Shown here piece by piece: positions 1 to 8,188 of a DNA stretch of 12,212 nucleotides. The translations under genes were made by a program, and so were the position numbers. Source of the DNA: Acidobacteriota bacterium (GTDB taxonomy: Bacteria; Acidobacteriota; Terriglobia; Acidiferrales; UBA7541). Location of the stretch: contig QHYF01000064.1 in the NCBI GenBank assembly GCA_003224075.1, positions 1-12,212 on the forward strand, written 5' to 3'. Positions within the stretch are counted from its first letter, which is position 1. The number at the start of each line of letters is the position of its first letter. Below the pieces are notes generated by a model. That model searched no databases. It was not told where the DNA came from and worked only from the letters and a program-made list of their open reading frames with translations.

Positions 1-1254
1 GCGGTGCCTCAGGGTTCGTATCCATCCATGGCGCGCGACACGGGTGGCGACGTAATCAACTGGGCCGCGGACAATCAACTGGTGATCGCCTCGGAGGAAG
101 ATGGCTGGCAGCATTTGTATGCGCTTCCCGCTGATGGCGGAACCCCGAAGCTGCTGACACCAGGCAATTGCGAAGTCGAGCAATGGTCATTCACTCCGGA
201 CAAGAGCGCGATCCTTTTCAATTCGAATTGTGGCGACATCGACCGTCGGCATCTATGGAATGTAAAGGTCACTGCAGGTCATCCCGAGCAATGGACGCGT
301 GGTGAGGGGATCGAGTGGCGTCCGGTGATGCTCAGTGACGGCCAGACGTTCGCCTATCTGGCCTCCGATGCGACGCATCCGGCGAGAGCCGTGGTTAGCC
401 ATTTTGGGGCAAGCTCGATGCCTGCGTTGGCGCCGGAGACTTGGCCCAAGGATTTTCCTTCGGACCGCTTGGTCGCGCTACAGCAGGCCATCTTCAAATC
501 GACCGACGGCCTCGAATTGCATGCGCAGGTGTTTGTGCCAGCGGGATTGAAGCCCGGCGAAAAGCGCCCGGCCGTGATTTTTCTGCACGGCGGCCCGATC
601 CGGCAGATGCTCCTCGGCTGGCACTACATGTACTACTACTCGAATTCCTATGCGATGAATCAGTATCTCGCGAGCCGCGGATACATCGTACTGGCCTTGA
701 ATTACCGCAGCGGAATCGGCTACGGTCGCGCGTTTCGCGAAGCCCCCGGCCGCGCGGGCCGCGGCGCCACCGAATATCAGGACGTCGTAGCAGCGGGAAA
801 ATACTTGCAGAGCCGCAGCGACGTGGACGCAAAGCGCATCGGATTATGGGGTGGTAGTTACGGAGGCTATCTGACCGCGCTCGGCCTGGGGCGCAATTCC
901 GACATTTTTGTGGCCGGCGTGGATCTGCACGGCGTGCATGACTGGCCCACGGACAACTGGGACGGAAAAAATATCCCCGCGGAGCTGAACAAGCTGGCGC
1001 ACGATTCCTCGCCTGTTACTTCTGTGAATACCTGGAAGTCGCCGGTCCTGTTCATTCACGGCGACGACGATCGCAACGTCTATTTCACGCAAACCGTGGA
1101 CCTTGTGGCGCGCCTCCGCGAAAAAGGCGTAGAGATCGAACAACTCGTCTTCCCCGATGAAGTCCACGACTTTCTATTGCACCGGGACTGGCTGGCGGCC
1201 TATCACGCGGCAAGCGATTTCTTTGACCGCCACTTAAAGTCTCCGGAGAAATAA
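1..1254 (+). CDS. S9 family (prolyl oligopeptidase/DPP IV-type) serine peptidase, 5' truncated
   Basis: C-terminal 417 or so residues of an S9 peptidase; the frame is open to the left edge, so the N-terminus and most of the beta-propeller lie outside. Numbering from the codon at position 4, the first ~140 residues look like propeller blades (WSFTPDKSAILF, HLYALPADGG), followed by the alpha/beta-hydrolase domain. An oxyanion-type HGGP is at residue 195. The nucleophile motif GGSYGGY carries Ser285 (codon 856-858). The Asp of HGDDDRNV is residue 356, and the His of PDEVHDF is residue 388, so the catalytic triad is complete and correctly ordered. Family members cleave short peptides from the N-terminus or after proline and are usually periplasmic or exported in this kind of bacterium; a signal peptide cannot be checked here. 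Full-length relatives are about 650-700 aa. The precise specificity (dipeptidyl-peptidase or acylaminoacyl-peptidase) cannot be told from this part. The next gene starts 69 bp downstream on the same strand. Confidence 0.93.
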   Translation, partial: AVPQGSYPSMARDTGGDVINWAADNQLVIASEEDGWQHLYALPADGGTPKLLTPGNCEVEQWSFTPDKSAILFNSNCGDIDRRHLWNVKVTAGHPEQWTRGEGIEWRPVMLSDGQTFAYLASDATHPARAVVSHFGASSMPALAPETWPKDFPSDRLVALQQAIFKSTDGLELHAQVFVPAGLKPGEKRPAVIFLHGGPIRQMLLGWHYMYYYSNSYAMNQYLASRGYIVLALNYRSGIGYGRAFREAPGRAGRGATEYQDVVAAGKYLQSRSDVDAKRIGLWGGSYGGYLTALGLGRNSDIFVAGVDLHGVHDWPTDNWDGKNIPAELNKLAHDSSPVTSVNTWKSPVLFIHGDDDRNVYFTQTVDLVARLREKGVEIEQLVFPDEVHDFLLHRDWLAAYHAASDFFDRHLKSPEK

Positions 1255-1323
1255 ACATCTAGCTATCTACCGGAATCGTTCACAGAAAAAGCTCCGGATC
1301 CTTTGGAAACCGCGGCATCTGCA

Positions 1324-2301
1324 ATGAAGCGCAAATTACAACTGACCGCCGGAATGTTTGTTCTTGCGGTTTTCACCGCTGGTGCCGGCGACAAACGCGT
1401 CAACCTGCTCCCCAAATTGCATTCTGGACAAACCATCATCTATCTCATTCGCTACCGCACCGACAAAACCGTAAAAACCGAAAGCAACGTTGTGGCGCCC
1501 ATGGTGCCCAATGCCGCGCAGACGGATGCTCACGGATTGCTGCGGATCGAAATATTGGACGTGCAGCAGCAAGGCGCCAAACCTGTGATGCACGCGCGCG
1601 CCGAATTTCTGACTCTGGACTCTGGTGTGTGGCTGAAGAGACCTGGCGACAAGAAACCCGATTGGGATCGGCAGCGCGTGGACCCGCAAGGCAAAAGCAT
1701 CGAATTTACGATCTCTCCCGACGGCTCAGTGGAAAAAGTGAAAGGTCTGGATACTCTCTTTCCCGATCAGCAGCAGGCCTGGCAGGAATGGGTGGCGCGT
1801 TTTGCGCTGGCGTGGGTGCTCCCCGCAGACGGCTTGAAAGTCGGCGAAAAATGGAAGTCCGAGCAGGTGGAGCAAGCTGCCGCGCCGGTTGCCGGCCTGA
1901 ACTGGGCGCGCGACTCGGCGTACGTGAGAGATGAGCCATGCCACGCGCGTCAACTCTCGATCTTGGGAGAAGTCTCGGCCTCGAGTGGACCTCCCGATAC
2001 TTGCGCGGTGCTGCTGACCACCGCCACATTGAAACAGAAATCGTCGCCCAAGGATGCGACCCCGGAAGACTTCAAGCTCCATGAGCTGAAAACAACGGGA
2101 ACCGCGAAAGGTAAGAACGAAAACATCACCTACATTTCGCTGACGACGGGCCTGGTCGTGCGCGCGACCGAAGAGGCCAATCAATTCATGGATGTGGTGG
2201 TCGCCAAGGCGGATGGCTCGAACCGCGTGCACTACAACGTTGACGCCAAGAGCCATTCGGAAATCCTGTTGATATCAGAGACGCCGCTCAATCGTCCGTG
2301 A
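1324..2301 (+). CDS. Exported protein of unknown function (325 aa)
   Basis: I do not recognise a named family. The start ATG at 1324 is chosen because it gives a textbook signal peptide: basic n-region (MKRK), hydrophobic stretch LTAGMFVLAVFTA, and a likely cleavage after Ala21 (AGA before GDKRVN). An in-frame TTG at 1303 would add seven residues in front and is less likely; neither has a strong Shine-Dalgarno. The mature part is predominantly beta-like with alternating polar and hydrophobic residues (HSGQTIIYLIRY, GLLRIEILDV, ISLTTGLVVRATEEANQ), resembling secreted beta-sheet proteins whose sequences run 'G(Q/E)..Y' then 'G..V'. There are only two cysteines in the mature protein (in EPCHARQ and DTCAVLL), possibly a periplasmic disulphide. 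No transmembrane segment follows the signal, and no lipobox is present. It could be a periplasmic or outer-surface protein; a link to the preceding S9 peptidase is only positional. Confidence 0.75.
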   Translation: MKRKLQLTAGMFVLAVFTAGAGDKRVNLLPKLHSGQTIIYLIRYRTDKTVKTESNVVAPMVPNAAQTDAHGLLRIEILDVQQQGAKPVMHARAEFLTLDSGVWLKRPGDKKPDWDRQRVDPQGKSIEFTISPDGSVEKVKGLDTLFPDQQQAWQEWVARFALAWVLPADGLKVGEKWKSEQVEQAAAPVAGLNWARDSAYVRDEPCHARQLSILGEVSASSGPPDTCAVLLTTATLKQKSSPKDATPEDFKLHELKTTGTAKGKNENITYISLTTGLVVRATEEANQFMDVVVAKADGSNRVHYNVDAKSHSEILLISETPLNRP

Positions 2302-2355
2302 GTCGAAACCGCCAGAGTTTTTCTTCAATAAAGAGCGGGAGTTTGCCTGCCGGAG

Positions 2356-2361
2356 TATAAT
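2356..2361 (+). promoter_or_regulatory. Candidate -10 box for uvrB
   Basis: A perfect TATAAT lies 44 bp before the uvrB start, which would give a leader of roughly 35-40 nt carrying the Shine-Dalgarno. No good -35 is present at 16-18 bp (2333-2338 reads gagcgg), and no LexA/SOS-type palindrome was recognised around it. A weak or activator-dependent promoter is possible; chance occurrence cannot be excluded. Confidence 0.45.
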
Positions 2362-2391
2362 GAAAGTTTCGGCAGCGGCCGGCGGAGCTGC

Positions 2392-2396
2392 AGGAG
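2392..2396 (+). promoter_or_regulatory. Ribosome binding site of uvrB
   Basis: AGGAG sits 9 nt before the ATG at 2406. It fixes the uvrB start, which also matches the conserved family N-terminus (MKFRLHSNYQPRGDQP). Confidence 0.8.
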
Positions 2397-2405
2397 ACCC
2401 TCCTC

Positions 2406-4460
2406 ATGAAATTCAGGCTGCACAGCAACTACCAACCGCGCGGGGACCAACCAGCGGCGATCGAGCAGCTCTATCGCGGCCTGGAAGCCGGTGAAAAGCA
2501 TCAGGTGCTGCTTGGCGTAACGGGCTCGGGCAAGACCTTCACCATGGCCAAGCTGATCGAACAGGCCAACCGCCCCGCGCTGGTCCTCGCGCACAACAAG
2601 ATGCTTGCCGCTCAGCTCTATCACGAGTTCAAAGGATTTTTCCCGGAAAACGCCGTCGAATATTTTGTCAGTTACTACGATTTCTACCAGCCCGAAGCTT
2701 ACGTTCCCTCCGCGGACATTTACATCGACAAGGAAGCCACCATCAACGATGAACTCGACAAGCTCCGCATGAGCGCCACCCGCTCCCTTTTCGAGCGCCG
2801 CGACGTCGTCATCGTCGCCTCCGTTTCCTGCATTTACGGACTGGGTTCGCCGGAAGCCTACTACGGAATGCTCGTCATGCTGGAAAAAGGCCAGCAGACC
2901 TCCCGCGAGGCGCTGCTTCGTAGGCTGGTTGATATTCAATACGATCGCGGCGAGGACTTGCGCCGCGGCACCTTCCGCGTTCGCGGTGACATGATCGAGA
3001 TTTATCCCACTTACGAAGACCAGGGTTATCGCATCGAGATGTGGGGCGATCAGATCGATGCTCTGCGCCAGATTGATCCCCTGACCGGGGAAGTGCGCGC
3101 GGGACAGGAAGATTTATCGCGCGTGCCCATCTATCCCAAAACGCACTACGTGATGCCGCAGGAACAGCGCGACCGCGCCATCGTCGGCATTCAGGAAGAG
3201 CTTTGGTGGTGGAAGAAGGAACTCGAGAAGCAAGGCAAATTCGTCGAAGCGCAGCGCGTCGTGCAGCGGACCATGTTTGACATCGAGATGATGCGCACCA
3301 TCGGCTACTGCCATGGGATCGAGAATTACTCGCGCCACCTGAGCGGGCGTTTGCCCGGCGAAGCGCCGCCAACGCTGCTCGACTACGTGCCGAACGATTA
3401 TTTGATGTTCATCGATGAGGCACACCAAACCGTGCCGCAGGTGCGCGGCATGTTTCACGGTGACCGCTCGCGCAAGCAAACGCTGGTGGATTATGGATTT
3501 CGCATGCCCTCGCCCCTCGACAATCGCCCGCTGACGTTCGAGGAATTCGAGCACCGCATGAACCAGGTGCTGTACGTCTCGGCGACGCCGGGGCCTTATG
3601 AGCTGACGAGGGCGGGCGGCGTGATCGTCGAGCAGGTGATTCGTCCGACCGGCCTCGTGGATCCCCAGGTGGAAATTCGACCCGTAAAAGGACAGGTGGA
3701 CGATCTCCTCGAAGAAATTCGCGTGCGCGCGGAGAAGAGCGAACGCGTCCTGGTCACCACTCTGACCAAGCGCATGGCCGAGGATTTGTCCGAATATTTC
3801 TCGGAGATCGGTGTCAGGTGCCGCTATCTGCACTCCGAAGTCGAAACACTGGACCGCATCAAAATCTTGCGCGATTTGCGCCGCGGCGAATTTGACGTTC
3901 TGATCGGAATCAACCTGTTGCGCGAGGGACTCGACTTGCCGGAAGTTTCGCTCGTGGCCATTTTAGACGCGGACAAGGAAGGGTATCTGCGCAGCGCGAC
4001 CTCGCTGATTCAGACCGTGGGGCGCTGCGCGCGCCACATTGAAGGCCGGGCCATCTTGTACGCCGATCGCCGCACGGATTCGATGAATCAGGCCATCGAT
4101 GAAACCAACCGGCGTCGCGCCAAGCAAATCTTCTACAACAAAGAAAACAACATTACCCCTATGTCGATCATCAAGTCGGTGGACATGGAGCTTGCCAAGA
4201 TCGTTGAAGCCGATTACGTGACCGTTCCCCTGGACGACGTCAGCCTCGATGCCGCCGCCGCAAATATCAAGAGCGAAAAGCAACTCGCCGAAATGCTCCA
4301 ACAGCTCGAGACCCAGATGCGCGAGGCGGCGAAGAAGTTTGAGTTCGAAAAAGCGGCGCAGTTGCGCGACCGCCTCCGCACCCTCAAGCAGAAGGACTTG
4401 GCAGGATTGTTTTCCCGTGAAGCAGCGGCGTCGCAGGCGCCCGCGGATGCTGCCAGCTGA
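2406..4460 (+). CDS. uvrB: UvrABC excinuclease subunit B
   Basis: Complete 684-residue UvrB, the damage-verifying DNA helicase-like ATPase of nucleotide excision repair. It is loaded by UvrA, clamps the damaged strand and then recruits UvrC for incision in the cytoplasm. Visible elements in order: Walker A GVTGSGKT (residues 37-44); the beta-hairpin YYDFYQPEAYVP (about 90-101) that inserts between DNA strands; the DEAH Walker B box (337-340); the VSATPGPYE motif III; helicase motif VI QTVGRCARH beginning near 536; and a C-terminal coiled UVR motif (about 626-661) that contacts UvrC and UvrA. Length matches the family (about 660-700). Motif VI has Cys and His where many homologues read GRAARN, an unremarkable variation. 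It appears to be transcribed alone: the preceding stop is 104 bp away with a -10 box between, and the next gene begins 126 bp after its stop behind its own promoter-like sequence. Confidence 0.99.
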   Translation: MKFRLHSNYQPRGDQPAAIEQLYRGLEAGEKHQVLLGVTGSGKTFTMAKLIEQANRPALVLAHNKMLAAQLYHEFKGFFPENAVEYFVSYYDFYQPEAYVPSADIYIDKEATINDELDKLRMSATRSLFERRDVVIVASVSCIYGLGSPEAYYGMLVMLEKGQQTSREALLRRLVDIQYDRGEDLRRGTFRVRGDMIEIYPTYEDQGYRIEMWGDQIDALRQIDPLTGEVRAGQEDLSRVPIYPKTHYVMPQEQRDRAIVGIQEELWWWKKELEKQGKFVEAQRVVQRTMFDIEMMRTIGYCHGIENYSRHLSGRLPGEAPPTLLDYVPNDYLMFIDEAHQTVPQVRGMFHGDRSRKQTLVDYGFRMPSPLDNRPLTFEEFEHRMNQVLYVSATPGPYELTRAGGVIVEQVIRPTGLVDPQVEIRPVKGQVDDLLEEIRVRAEKSERVLVTTLTKRMAEDLSEYFSEIGVRCRYLHSEVETLDRIKILRDLRRGEFDVLIGINLLREGLDLPEVSLVAILDADKEGYLRSATSLIQTVGRCARHIEGRAILYADRRTDSMNQAIDETNRRRAKQIFYNKENNITPMSIIKSVDMELAKIVEADYVTVPLDDVSLDAAAANIKSEKQLAEMLQQLETQMREAAKKFEFEKAAQLRDRLRTLKQKDLAGLFSREAAASQAPADAAS

Positions 4461-4551
4461 ACGCCGCCACGCTTTAGCTCGTCGAGCGGATAGAACGTGT
4501 CCCGCCAAATGATGCCGTAGGGCGCCAGTTTCAAAAGACGCATAAAAATTG

Positions 4552-4578
4552 TTGTCAGCGTTACCCTCAGGTTATGCT
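4552..4578 (+). promoter_or_regulatory. Candidate promoter of the DUF2520-M16 operon
   Basis: TTGTCA (4552-4557, five of six -35 consensus positions) is followed after 15 bp by TATGCT (4573-4578). The spacing is short. The -10 ends 8 nt before the ATG at 4587, so transcription would begin at about the start codon. This fits the lack of a Shine-Dalgarno before that ATG and suggests a leaderless message. Confidence 0.45.
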
Positions 4579-4586
4579 ACCACCGG

Positions 4587-5483
4587 ATGGAAAATAACCT
4601 TGCTATCATCGGAGCCGGGCGCGTGGGGCGCGCGCTGGGGCGCCGTTTGCGCGAACTGGGGTGGAAGATCGGCTGCGTCGTTACACGCCGCGAGGCGAGT
4701 GCGCGCCGTGCCGTTCGATTCATCGGAGCTGGAAAGCCGTGCGCTGGAATGACCCGGCAGATCCTGGCGTCGCCGGTCATTCTGATCGCCACGCCGGATG
4801 ACGAAATCCCGGGAGTTGCTCAGCAACTTGCGCGCATTGGTGCCGAAGAATTGCACGGGAAAGTCGTGCTGCACACCAGCGGCGCGCTGGACTCTCGCGT
4901 GCTCCACGGCGCGCAGGAACACGGTGCGGCGGTCGGGTCGATGCATCCGTTGCAATCTTTCAGCGGAGTCGCCGTGCCTTCGCTCGCGGGAAAGGTTTTT
5001 GCGGTCGAAGGAGATGCGCGGGCGGTGCGAGTCGCGCGGCAGATCACGCGAGCGCTTGGCGGATCGCCTGTGCGGATTACCGGAGACAAGAAAGTTTTGT
5101 ATCACGCGGCAGCGGCGATGGCCGCCGGGCACGTGCTCGCGGTCGAGGAAGCGGCCACGCAGTTGCTTGTTTCGCTCGGCATGAGGCGGAGCGAAGCTGT
5201 GCGTGCATTGTTGCCGTTGACTCGGCAAGTTCTCGAGAATTTCGAGAGGCTGGGCCCCCGGGCGGCCTGGACGGGACCGCTTTCGCGCGGCGATTATCAG
5301 GTGGTTAAGGCGCATTTGGAGGCCCTCCGGGATTCGCCGGAGGAATTTGCGGAAGCTTATGACGCGCTCAACGGGCTGGCAGCGCGGGTGCTGGCGCAGG
5401 GTGTCGCTGGTATGCTGGCCGAGCTGAAAAATGTTTCGGTGCAGCGGAAAACGAAAACCAAGGTCATGGGGAGCAACGCGTGA
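4587..5483 (+). CDS. Rossmann-like and DUF2520 domain-containing protein
   Basis: A 298-aa protein with an N-terminal dinucleotide-binding fold. The glycine-rich loop GAGRVG covers residues 9-14 right after the first strand (LAII), and a second strand (KIGCVVTRR) ends in basic residues, which suggests NADP rather than NAD. The middle carries hallmarks of the DUF2520 group: HTSGALDSRVL from His96 and GSMHPLQSF at 117-125. The C-terminal half is helical, as in pyrroline-5-carboxylate reductase and 6-phosphogluconate dehydrogenase-like enzymes. The family is a predicted oxidoreductase with no settled substrate; do not read it as proC. No Shine-Dalgarno precedes the ATG, but a promoter-like sequence sits immediately upstream. 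Its stop codon overlaps the next gene's start by 4 bp (GTGA at 5480-5483), implying translational coupling to the M16 peptidases. The last ~15 residues are basic and probably disordered. Confidence 0.9.
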   Translation: MENNLAIIGAGRVGRALGRRLRELGWKIGCVVTRREASARRAVRFIGAGKPCAGMTRQILASPVILIATPDDEIPGVAQQLARIGAEELHGKVVLHTSGALDSRVLHGAQEHGAAVGSMHPLQSFSGVAVPSLAGKVFAVEGDARAVRVARQITRALGGSPVRITGDKKVLYHAAAAMAAGHVLAVEEAATQLLVSLGMRRSEAVRALLPLTRQVLENFERLGPRAAWTGPLSRGDYQVVKAHLEALRDSPEEFAEAYDALNGLAARVLAQGVAGMLAELKNVSVQRKTKTKVMGSNA

Positions 5484-6811
5484 AACGACTGCAGATTGCT
5501 GTTGAAAGCGAGACCCTGCCGAACGGATTAAAGGTAGTCATCGCGCCGGACACCATCGCACCCGTCGTCACCGTGGGCGTGTACTACAAAATCGGATTCC
5601 GGCTCGAACCGCGGGGACGCAGCGGGTTTGCGCATCTGTTCGAACACATGATGTTCCAGGGCTCCGCCAACGCGCCGAAGACCCAGCACATCAAGTTGAT
5701 CAATTCCAGCGGAGGCCTGCTGAACGGCTCGACGAGCTACGATGTGACGAATTATTACCAGGCCGTGCCTTCCAATGCGCTGGAGCGCGTGTTGTGGCTC
5801 GAAGCCGACCGCATGCGCGCCCTGAAAGTAGATGATGAGAATCTGAAAAACCAGCGTGACGTTGTGAAGGAAGAAGTCCGCGTCAACGTCATGAACCAGC
5901 CTTACGGCGGGTTCCCGTGGCTGGACATGCCGCCGGTGGCGTTTCGAAACTGGGCCAACGCCCACAATTTTTATGGAGATTTCGCCGATCTGGATGCCGC
6001 GGACCTGGCCGACGTGCAGGCCTTTTTCAAAACCTATTACGTGCCGAATAACGCCGTGCTGCTGATGCTCGGAGACGTGAAGGCAGAAGAAGGCATCGCG
6101 CTGGCGAAAAGATATTTTGGCGATATCCCCGCGGGACCGCCTCCACCATTTGGCGATCCAACGGAGCCGGAGCAGTCGGAGGAGCGCCGCGGTAGTGTTG
6201 AAGAGAAATTCGGGACCTTGCCGGCGATGGCCATTGGATACTTGATGCCCAAACGGCGGACGACGGACTGGTGCGCGATGGCCCTTCTGGATCAAGCCCT
6301 GCACGGTGGAAGAGCCGGACGAATGTACCGTGAGTTGGTGCTGGAAAAGCAGATTGCTCTCGAGGCCGACGGCGGCATCGGGGATCTTTTCGGTTACAAC
6401 GGACCCACTCAAATCACCACGCGCATCCTCCACAAGCCGGAGTATTCCAGCGAAGCGGCGCTGGTGGCGTTTGATGCCGTGATCCAGGAAGCGCGAGAAA
6501 ACGGGATCAGCGCGGACGAACTGGAACAGCTGAAGGTGAAGTGGCGCTCCGATTATTACGCCACGTTGGAAGGCGGGAGCGGCGGATACATGCCGAAATA
6601 CGGCTTGATGCACCTGCTCGCTTGCTTCACTTTGTTCGATGACGAACCGCAACTCGTGAACGCCATCCTGGATGGATTTCTCGCGGTAACGCGGGAAGAA
6701 ATCCACGCGGCGGCGAAAAAATATCTGCGAAAAGAAAAGCGCGCGATCGTTTTTCGCACGCCGGCCAAGGCAGGTTTACCCGCCGATGCGAGCGCGAAGG
6801 AGGCAGCGTGA
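5480..6811 (+). CDS. M16 family zinc metallopeptidase, catalytic subunit
   Basis: A 443-aa M16B-type (processing-peptidase-like) peptidase. The inverted zinc motif HXXEH is intact as HLFEH (His52, Glu55, His56). The distal glutamate ligand follows about 76 residues later in DVVKEEVRVN (Glu131/Glu132), exactly the family spacing. N-terminal ETLPNGLKVVIAPD and the GRSGFAHLFEHMMFQGS block are typical. The protein has two M16 domains and no signal peptide, so it is probably cytoplasmic. Start GTG at 5480 is chosen because it gives the 4-bp overlap with the upstream stop, and a ggggag stretch lies just before it. Related enzymes (mitochondrial processing peptidase, Sphingomonas SPH2681/2682) degrade or process peptides as heterodimers in a closed chamber. 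The adjacent non-catalytic paralogue fits that model. Substrate unknown. Confidence 0.95.
   Translation: MKRLQIAVESETLPNGLKVVIAPDTIAPVVTVGVYYKIGFRLEPRGRSGFAHLFEHMMFQGSANAPKTQHIKLINSSGGLLNGSTSYDVTNYYQAVPSNALERVLWLEADRMRALKVDDENLKNQRDVVKEEVRVNVMNQPYGGFPWLDMPPVAFRNWANAHNFYGDFADLDAADLADVQAFFKTYYVPNNAVLLMLGDVKAEEGIALAKRYFGDIPAGPPPPFGDPTEPEQSEERRGSVEEKFGTLPAMAIGYLMPKRRTTDWCAMALLDQALHGGRAGRMYRELVLEKQIALEADGGIGDLFGYNGPTQITTRILHKPEYSSEAALVAFDAVIQEARENGISADELEQLKVKWRSDYYATLEGGSGGYMPKYGLMHLLACFTLFDDEPQLVNAILDGFLAVTREEIHAAAKKYLRKEKRAIVFRTPAKAGLPADASAKEAA
6797..6803 (+). promoter_or_regulatory. Strong ribosome binding site of the second M16 gene
   Basis: AAGGAGG, a near-perfect Shine-Dalgarno, lies inside the 3' end of the preceding gene. 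It is 4 nt from the GTG at 6808 and 7 nt from the ATG at 6811. The 7-nt spacing favours ATG 6811, giving a TGATG stop/start junction. Confidence 0.8.
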
Positions 6812-8184
6812 TGGCGACACGCACGGTGGAAGTGCCTCGGGGAGCGCCCGCGCTTGCGGCGGAGCGCGCGGTGACGTGGCCGAAGCGGACCAAGGCGCGG
6901 CTTTCGAACGGTCTGGAAGTCATTCTCGCGGAATCCCATTCGATCCCCAAGTTTCATGGCGAACTGTTTTTCCGCTCCGGCAACGCGGCGGCCGCGGATC
7001 GTGCTCCGGGTTTGGCGGGAATGACGGCAACCGTCGTTCGAACTGGAACGGCAAACCGCGCGAGCCGGCAGATCGAGGAAGATTTGCGGCGCATTGGCGC
7101 GGATCTTTCCTCCAGCGCGGGCTCGGATACGAGCGCGATTTCTTTTTCCGGTTTGTCGGAATTCGCGGAACCGCTCCTCGGAATCGTGAATGATTTGGCC
7201 CGGGAAGCGGCCTTTCCCGCGGCGGAATTCGAACGCGAACGCCGCCAGAAGCTGGAAGAAGTGAAGTTGGAGCGCACGCAGCCGGGTTTTCTGGCGAGCG
7301 AGAAGTTGCGCAAAGTTTTGTTTGGCGCGCACCCCTACGGCCAAGTCTCGCCGAGCGAAGCGCAAGTGGCCGCCTACAAGCGCGAAGATTTGCAGTTGGT
7401 TTACCGAGAGTTTTACACGCCGGAAAACGGGCTGTTGCTGCTCGTCGGCGATTTCGAATCGCAGGAGATGCTGAGGACCGCCGAGAAAGTATTCGGCGGG
7501 TGGACCGGAAAGAAGCCGGAATCGAGAGCGGCAGCGGCGCCGCCCGAGCCGCGGGGCAGGCGCGTTTATCTGGTGCATTTTCCTGGCGCGGTGCAGACGC
7601 AGATTCTCGCGGGATGCCATGCGATCACACGGAAGCACCCGGATTGGGTGAAGCTGGGACTGACAAACAGTTTGTACGGCGGAGCGTTTAATTCGCGGCT
7701 CGTCATGAATATTCGCGAGGAGAAGGGCTATACCTACAGTCCGCGCAGCGGCGTGCATGCGCTGCGGCAGCACGGATATTTTTCGGTTTCCGCGGCCGTG
7801 CGCAATGAAGTCGTGGCGGCATCGCTGACGGAAATTTTCTATGAGATGGACAAGCTGAGGTCGTTGCCGGTGCCGGAAGCGGAACTGGCGGACGCGCAGA
7901 ATTATGTGAGCGGCGTCTTTTCGATGGGGCTGGCGACACAAGACGGACTGTTGTCGCAATTCTCCACGGTCGCGCTGCACGAATTGCCGGACGATTACCT
8001 GGAAGCGTATCGCGGCAAAGTGCGCGCGGTGACACCCGAAGATCTCCTGGCGACAGCAAGGAAATATCTGGATTCACCAAACATGCAGGTTGTCGTGGTT
8101 GGCGACCGCGCGCAAATCGAAGCGCAGGCGGCGCTCTTCGGTGAACTTGAAGTCTACGACGCCCAGGGCAAACGCCTGGAGTAA
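6811..8184 (+). CDS. M16 family peptidase paralogue, non-catalytic subunit
   Basis: A 457-aa M16 protein whose zinc site is lost. The segment aligned with GFAHLFEHMMFQGS reads GLAGMTATVVRTGT, so both His ligands and the catalytic Glu are replaced by Gly70, Thr74 and Ala73. It keeps the C-terminal-domain signature RLVMNIREEKGYTYSPRSG, with Arg296 and Tyr307/Tyr309, the Arg/Tyr substrate-binding feature of alpha-type subunits in heterodimeric M16 peptidases. It presumably pairs with the upstream catalytic subunit to close the chamber (inference from family knowledge). The start ATG 6811 was preferred over GTG 6808 because of Shine-Dalgarno spacing; the choice changes only one residue. The N-terminus (first ~22 residues, Ala/Arg/Val-rich) extends a little beyond the first M16 strand and is not a clear signal peptide. 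Confidence 0.93.
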   Translation: MATRTVEVPRGAPALAAERAVTWPKRTKARLSNGLEVILAESHSIPKFHGELFFRSGNAAAADRAPGLAGMTATVVRTGTANRASRQIEEDLRRIGADLSSSAGSDTSAISFSGLSEFAEPLLGIVNDLAREAAFPAAEFERERRQKLEEVKLERTQPGFLASEKLRKVLFGAHPYGQVSPSEAQVAAYKREDLQLVYREFYTPENGLLLLVGDFESQEMLRTAEKVFGGWTGKKPESRAAAAPPEPRGRRVYLVHFPGAVQTQILAGCHAITRKHPDWVKLGLTNSLYGGAFNSRLVMNIREEKGYTYSPRSGVHALRQHGYFSVSAAVRNEVVAASLTEIFYEMDKLRSLPVPEAELADAQNYVSGVFSMGLATQDGLLSQFSTVALHELPDDYLEAYRGKVRAVTPEDLLATARKYLDSPNMQVVVVGDRAQIEAQAALFGELEVYDAQGKRLE

Positions 8185-8188
8185 TCCG

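Noticed and set aside
1271..1297. CCGGA/TCCGG inverted repeat after the S9 peptidase as a terminator
   Set aside because: Only 5 bp with a 17-nt loop and no T-run.
2302..2405. LexA/SOS box before uvrB
   Set aside because: No palindromic LexA-type site was found; only the -10 box and Shine-Dalgarno are visible.
5528..6706. 392-codon minus-strand open frame opposite the first M16 gene
   Set aside because: Shadow of the peptidase reading frame; no start signal or recognisable domain.
6556..7980. 474-codon minus-strand open frame opposite the M16 genes
   Set aside because: The translation is Arg/His-rich low-complexity without motifs, and the opposite strand encodes well-supported M16 proteins; long antisense frames are expected at this GC content.
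8090..8188. Upstream extension of the small membrane protein into the M16 gene
   Set aside because: The extension reads as Arg/Ser-rich out-of-frame sequence; TTG 8189 has a Shine-Dalgarno at the right distance.
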